From Anthoceros angustus (Eukaryota > Streptophyta > Anthocerotopsida > Anthocerotales > Anthocerotaceae): DNA of 64,000 nt. Below, piece by piece: positions 58,976-64,000 of this stretch (the stretch's first letter is position 1; every line of letters begins with the position of its first letter). The DNA is taken from assembly GCA_010909165.1 (NCBI GenBank), contig MU008170.1, positions 496,001-560,000 of the forward strand, read 5' to 3'. The translations under genes were made by a program, and so were the position numbers. The notes below the pieces were generated by a model that had not been told where the DNA came from, made no database searches, and saw only the letters and a program-made list of their open reading frames with translations.

Positions 58976-60170
58976 TATACATAGATAGCTTAAGAGGTGT
59001 AGCGGACATGGGGTCTCTATGCTAAGGTCATATGATGAAAATTGAGAAGAAGCTTTAGGTGTTGCAATTACAAGCGTTGCGATAACATAAAAAGGTATCA
59101 AGTACCGGGGACCGTGTTTGGTGTTCGAGTCTTATGACTTATGACCGTATGTATGAAAAAGTCGCCGTAGTTGAGGGCACGGACCAGGTAAGCATGCGGA
59201 CCTGGAAGGTCGAAATGCCCGATGGCAAAGGCGAGCCGAGTAATCGCTTTGTGCTTGCATGCCGTGTGAGATTGAAGTCCCCTGCTACTACTGGATGGAG
59301 GAGGATTTTACCGTGCGGCAAGAGCTGAACTGAGCTTCCAAGGCGCTTTCTTGTGGCGTCTTCTTCCTCCCTCATGGATGTTTGCATGCTCGTTGAAGAA
59401 ATGGATCATGCATCTTCGTTGGGATTGATCCCAGCTTTGCGCCTCCTTTGTGAGACCTGCAGGTGGAACAAAATTTCTTTCAATTCAATTCAAATTAGTT
59501 GTGGCAAGAGGTGGCGGTGGAGAAGCTTCGTGCTCTTGCCCTCGTTGAGGTGGATTGGGAGCGTCTTGGCCATGCCAAGGGATGTGTATACTATTGGGCC
59601 GCCCAATTCTCTCAACGCCTCCTTGTTGCCGCTAGGAAGGCCCCTGCGGCGATCTCGCGACAAGAAAACCTCGCAGGCCTCCGATCCTAATTTCTCAAGC
59701 CGATGAACATTGTACGCCGCCGTCCTTCCTCGTTGATAAGCTATAGCAACGCTTGACGAGCTCTTCTCGCAGAGCGGATGATGGGATGGACCCATTCATG
59801 GCTCCTTCTAAGATGTCGGGTCCAGATTCACGCTCAAGAACGCGCTCTCCTTAGTTAGCTTCGTTGGTATAGTTTTCTACGTTTAATTCCACCGCCTTTG
59901 ACTAAAGGGCGTGCATACTCGAACTCACAATATAAATTTATTTTTTCTCGCAAAACATGCTAAGATCACTTAGAGAGGCTTGCTATTAAATTTATTGTTC
60001 TCTAGCCAGAGTTCTATTCCTCAGAATTAGTTATGACATTGAAATAGTCACTAGTGAGTATCATTCTAGGTAGAATGAGCTTATTCTAAATGGCGACAAA
60101 AAAAAGCTCATTCTTTCCAAGAATCACTAGCAAAAATAAGAATGATGGAAGATATTAATTTCAAGAATGT
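58976..60170. repeat. Block Q, copy 2
   Basis: Near-perfect direct copy of 57785-58975, joined through the shared TATATACATA. Confidence 0.9.
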
Positions 60171-61146
60171 ATATATACATATGTATATACGCTTGTAACC
60201 TAAATGTTACATATACTCATATCATTTTAAATAAAATTTGCATATACACGCATACGCTACCTACAAGCAAGCTTCCACCTTTAACTCAAAGCGCTTACAA
60301 TTGTTTTTCAATGATAACCTCCGTATATCAATTCCACACAATCTAGCTACGGAGATGGAGAGGGTGCAAGACATATTGTTAACTGGAGTCTTGGCAGCAC
60401 TTCCCATTGCACTCTACATGATCCGCCGGACATACTACAAATGGAGCGACATGATCCGAGGTGGAGATGGAGCAGTGAACTACACAATGTTCCCCTGGTC
60501 TCCGTTGGAAATATTCCCGAGTACATAACATAGATGGGGCATCTCCTTTCGCTCACTTGGCATGAATTCAAATGCAAACTCATGATCCAGCGTTGGGGTG
60601 GAGCAAGTGCAGACATGGTGTCAACCACGGATCTCCGCATGAGTTCCCAATCCAAGTGATCTTGCACAATCCACGGATGGAGCTTCCACTTTCACAAATC
60701 TCCCAAGCTTGCGATGCACCTTTGACGCCGCAACATCCGAATCCGTGATGGAGCCTACATCACATTTTTCAAGGTGCGTGATAGCCGCCTATAGATTTGA
60801 AGTAAAATAAAAAACAATTAACTCACTATTCTAATCCGTGCAATCTATCTCTAGATGTCATACCATCAGATGCCCACTCGCCACAATTGCCGCAATCCAT
60901 AGGAAACATAACAAGATACACAAGGATGTCTTCATTGGAATGAAAGAAAAGAGCCAAACAACAAGATAAAAAATATATATGGAACCTTCCAAGGAAGCTT
61001 AGGGAGACCTCATCACCTCACATATATATAGGCTCGAGCAACGATCTCTCGATCACAAGAATCAAACAATTTATATTGTCGATTATAAAATAAAAAATAG
61101 ATTTCTAATCTAAAATTAAATCCAAGTAAATAAAATATTCAATATA
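60171..61146. repeat. Block P, copy 2 (shortened)
   Basis: Matches copy 1 but lacks about 250 bp (57140-57395). Here a 57-residue ORF from ATG at about 60355 encodes a hydrophobic stretch, DILLTGVLAALPIALYMIRR, then YKWSDMIRGG; in copy 1 this frame is broken. It may be a fragment of a small membrane protein gene. Confidence 0.75.
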
Positions 61147-61620
61147 TGTACATAGATAGCTTAAGAGAGGTGTAGCGGACATGGGTCTCTATGCTAAGGT
61201 CATATGATGAAAATTGAGAAGAAGCTTTAGGTGTTGCAATTACAAGCGTTGATAACATAAGTACGATCAAGTACCGACCGTGTTTGGTGTTCGAGTCTTA
61301 TGACTTATGACCGTATGTATGAAAAGTCGCCGTAGTTGAGGGCACGGACCGTGGTAAGCATGCATCGGAAGGTCGAAATGCCGCCGATGGCAAAGGCCGG
61401 TCGGCCTGCTTTGTGCTTGCATGCCGTGAGATTGAAGTCCCCTATCTACTCGGAGGAGGGATTTTACCGTACCAAGAGCTGAACTCGTGAGCTTCCAAGG
61501 CGCTTTCTTCGTGGCGCTTCTTCCTCCCTCATGGATGTTTGCATGCTCGTTGAAGAAATGGATCATGCATCTTCTGCTGGGATTGATCCGTCTGTTGCTT
61601 ATATGTGGAGTTAAAATTTC
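61147..61620. repeat. Block Q, copy 3 (partial, indel-rich)
   Basis: Matches the first ~450 bases of block Q with many one- to four-base indels, then ends in unique sequence. Confidence 0.8.
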
Positions 61621-62195
61621 AGCTCGTGTATATGCACCCCCTATCTTTGAGGTGCACATAGCCGAGCCTGCTAGGATAGCGGACACCGCAGAGCAAGTGC
61701 TAGTGCTAAAAATGGGAATTTATAGTTTAAGTGTCATGCCGCAATACCATTTCATGGCATTATTGTACAATAATGCATACATATCATTTTTTAAGTAACA
61801 AAATGGAATAATTTGTGCGTCTTTACCACACTATACGGTTGATCAATTTGGACCAGGCCACCAAGGCCCGCAATATGCATGAACGACAATATGTTTGATA
61901 GTCCGAAGTAGAGTAATCCGCTCCAAGATCCACACACCCTACAATAGAGAGTGTGTCGAAATTCAAGATTGGGTTAGGAATAAAACGTGTTGTAGCTTGT
62001 TTGGTAGCTTCCTAGTTGGACCCTTGACGCCTTCAAAAACTACATGTATTACCTACTCTATTAGTACTTGGTAGCTTTCTAGTTTGGGAGACGCAAAAAG
62101 AATTTCAGCTACATGTGGTGCCTACCCTTACTAATTGCATATTTGGTAGAGCTTGTTTTGCATTCTAAAATTAAAAGTTTCCTAATTGGGGGAGG
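61621..62195. other. Intergenic with short direct repeats
   Basis: TTGGTAGCTTCCTAGTTGGA (62010) and TTGGTAGCTTTCTAGTTTGG (62068), with CTACATGTATTACCTACTCT and CTACATGTGGTGCCTACCC nearby, are diverged direct repeats. No gene is seen. Confidence 0.5.
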
Positions 62196-62470
62196 CCGCG
62201 AGATATAAAAGAGTGAGCCCGCAGTTCATTAGTCACTCTTAGCTCAATTGTCATAGATGCTATTCTTAAGTTTTCATAGAGTACAACATTTTATTTCTTA
62301 GAGTACAACAATCTATGTTTAAGAGTATAACACTCTATTTTTAAGAGTACAACCCGTTATTTCTTAGAGTGCAACAATATAGTCTAGCCACCAACGCCCT
62401 TTAACCGCTTACACAAGCTCGTGGTTTCTTAGTTGGAGAGAGTTCGTGGGACATAAAAGAGGTAGCTGGT
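62176..62470 (+). promoter_or_regulatory. Duplicated promoter-like blocks upstream of the 62.5 kb gene
   Basis: TTCCTAATTGGGGGAGGCCG...GAGATATAAAAGAG (to about 62213) and TTCTTAGTTGGAGAGAGTTC...GGACATAAAAGAG (to about 62462) share a layout with a TATA-like box; the second is about 85 bp before the ATG. Between them, 62270-62380 has about four ~26-bp repeats of TTAAGAGTACAAC...TTATTTCTTAGAG. Confidence 0.5.
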
Positions 62471-62542
62471 TATGACAAGTGAGAGCTTATCTTACCTTCT
62501 CATTAAGCAAAGAGGTTATCTTATATTCTACAAAACATAACC

Positions 62543-63790
62543 ATGGAGCATCCAAATGAAGGATTTACGCAATTTAAATCTAGTAATGTAATGATTCAAA
62601 AAATTCGTGATTCCAAGTATCGTACCTCAAACAATAGTCTTTCTGAATATTCCAAATCTCTTCCATATGTTTTGAATAATGATATCAATACTGAGAACAC
62701 GTTTACACAATTGGGATGTCATAATGTATTTCAAGTCATGTCACAAGAGTATTGTATACTAGACAACATTCTTTTTGAACCATATCCAGAACTTCTTCCA
62801 TGTGCCTTGGATGATATGAATAATGTAACCCAAGTCTTATCTCAAGAGTATCATATCCGGGATAACATTCTTTTTGAATCATATCTAGAACCTCTTCCAT
62901 GTGTTTTGGATGAAGAAATCGATGATGAGAAGAGTTGTTATTGGAGAAATATGACATGTGAAAATCAAAGAGATTCATTGTATGGCATCTTAGGTCTCTT
63001 GCAGGGTATCATGGATGTTTCAAACGGTATGCGGGATAACATTATGTTTGATCCACATGAACCTCTTCCATGTGTTTGGGATGATGATATCAAGAGTAAG
63101 ATAAAATTGACACGATTTGGACTTAATAATGTACCCAAAGTCCTTCCCCAAGATTATCATATGCAAAATAATACTAGTTTTGTATCATATCCAAAATCTC
63201 TTCCAATTGTTTTGGATGAAAAAATCGATGGTGAGAAGAGTTGTGATTTGAGTAATATGACATCTAAAAATGAAGGTAATTCACTGCATGGCATCCTGGG
63301 TCTCCTGCAGGGCATCATGGATGTTTCAAATAGTACACAAGACAATTTTGGGTTTGAATCGTATGATGAACCTCTTTCATGTGCTTTGGATGATGATATC
63401 AATAGTAAGAAAAAAATTACACAATTTGGATCGAATTACGTATCCAGAGTCCTGCCGCAAGAGTATCATATGTGGAACAATAGTGTTGTTGAATCAGATA
63501 CAAAACCTCTTCAAAATGTTTTTGATGGAGATATCAATGATAAAAAGAGTTGTGATCGGGGAAATACAACATCTCCAAATGAAGGTCATACCCTATGTGG
63601 CATCTTGGGTTTTATGCAAGAAATCATGGATGATAATCTAGGTCTTCAATCAGGTATCTCGCGGATAAATAATTCTTCTAGAGTGCAATATGAATCAACA
63701 TTGTTCATAGAGTTTGAAAACTTTGAAGGTATGTATCTGCCAGAGTTTGAAAACTTTGTAGATTTACTAGCTATTGAGATGCACGCATAA
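62543..63790 (+). CDS. Intronless repeat protein, no recognised family
   Basis: A 415-residue ORF from ATG (context AACCATGGA) to TAA. It is AT-rich and intronless, with no signal peptide or membrane segment. The central and C-terminal parts repeat with a period of about 102-103 residues. The marker GILGLLQGIMDVSN begins near residues 148, 250 and (as GILGFMQEIMD) 353. Each period joins a Cys-containing acidic part (DEEIDDEKSC, then an N-T-x-N stretch) to part two, FESY-EPLPCVLDDDI, then TQFG-N-V-VLPQEYHM-NN. Part two also appears in degenerate, shorter form from about residue 27. The tail LFIEFENFEGMYLPEFENF has a short duplication of its own. Conserved frame across ~1.25 kb of diverged repeats argues for selection. 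Function unknown. Confidence 0.65.
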   Translation: MEHPNEGFTQFKSSNVMIQKIRDSKYRTSNNSLSEYSKSLPYVLNNDINTENTFTQLGCHNVFQVMSQEYCILDNILFEPYPELLPCALDDMNNVTQVLSQEYHIRDNILFESYLEPLPCVLDEEIDDEKSCYWRNMTCENQRDSLYGILGLLQGIMDVSNGMRDNIMFDPHEPLPCVWDDDIKSKIKLTRFGLNNVPKVLPQDYHMQNNTSFVSYPKSLPIVLDEKIDGEKSCDLSNMTSKNEGNSLHGILGLLQGIMDVSNSTQDNFGFESYDEPLSCALDDDINSKKKITQFGSNYVSRVLPQEYHMWNNSVVESDTKPLQNVFDGDINDKKSCDRGNTTSPNEGHTLCGILGFMQEIMDDNLGLQSGISRINNSSRVQYESTLFIEFENFEGMYLPEFENFVDLLAIEMHA

Positions 63791-64000
63791 TACGTGATGG
63801 AATCCAAGATCTTGACTTTATTACAGCTCCTCCCTCGGATGTATAATGTAGTCTCTTAGAGTGGATTCTGAATGAACATAGCATGTAAAGTGTGAAACTT
63901 GGAATATCTATTGGAGTTATCCATTTGTGACCTCAAAATGTATTATGGATTAATATGTTCTTAGAATAATGGAGAGACTTTATGTAGAAAGAAAAGAGAT
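63791..64000. other. 3' flank of the repeat protein gene
   Basis: AT-rich sequence to the window end; no further coding sequence seen. Confidence 0.5.

Noticed and set aside
57785-60170. Identical 60-117 residue ORFs in both Q blocks
   Set aside because: Identity reflects the DNA duplication and is not evidence of selection; no domain and overlapping frames on both strands.

Overview
This is a nuclear window from a land plant. The evidence is a long PLS-type PPR-DYW editing-factor gene, an organellar-type seryl-tRNA synthetase with a transit-like leader, a plant-type membrane O-fucosyltransferase, a STIG1-like cysteine-rich protein, Gnk2-like secreted proteins, and Ty1/copia and Ty3/gypsy remnants. 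Every intron I could place by phase is short: about 65 to 135 bp, except one of 401 bp in the O-fucosyltransferase. Short introns, a large DYW protein and two compositional classes of gene (GC-rich housekeeping, AT-rich secreted or orphan) suggest a seed-free plant, perhaps a lycophyte. That is inference, not proof.

Layout. 0-1.5 kb: 3' end of a STIG1-like gene and a Gnk2-like gene. 2.9-5.1 kb: a 640-bp polypurine tract, then a six-exon CTD/Dullard-type phosphatase. 5.4-7.4 kb: hairpin and minisatellites. 7.8-10.6 kb: an unrecognised spliced gene and an E2F-associated-phosphoprotein (EAPP) gene, both minus. 10.9-14.5 kb: two large minisatellite fields. 16-22.7 kb: two hypothetical loci, the PPR-DYW gene (minus) and a divergent coiled-coil gene (plus). 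22.7-24.5 kb: three broken copies of that gene's C-terminal module, one inverted, with a foldback element. 25-30.7 kb: AT-rich repeats, a second Gnk2-like gene and a mosaic of duplicated segments. 30.8-36.5 kb: the O-fucosyltransferase with its 5' part duplicated. 37-41 kb: no gene I can support. 41.1-45 kb: TMEM208/SND2 (minus) divergent from seryl-tRNA synthetase (plus), whose 5' part is duplicated. 45.9-49.8 kb: an FHA-domain gene and part of a copia element, tandemly duplicated. 47-51 kb: copia remnant. 51.07-56.6 kb: a gypsy element with both LTRs. 56.6-61.6 kb: P/Q block duplications. 62.5-63.8 kb: an intronless 415-residue protein with ~103-residue internal repeats, the best candidate for something undescribed.

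The dominant oddity is structural. At least five near-identical tandem duplications (28-30.7, 33.2-36.5, 42.3-44.1, 45.97-49.75 and 56.6-61.6 kb) have junctions at 4-11 bp microhomologies. The copies differ mostly by one- or two-base length changes in homopolymers, and several copies are frameshifted. This looks more like unpolished long-read assembly error than biology, although microhomology-mediated template switching is an alternative. Gene models in those blocks should be read with this in mind.

The genes do not form a pathway. They are ordinary eukaryotic neighbours, with two divergent pairs that may share promoters: PPR with the coiled-coil gene, and TMEM208 with seryl-tRNA synthetase.
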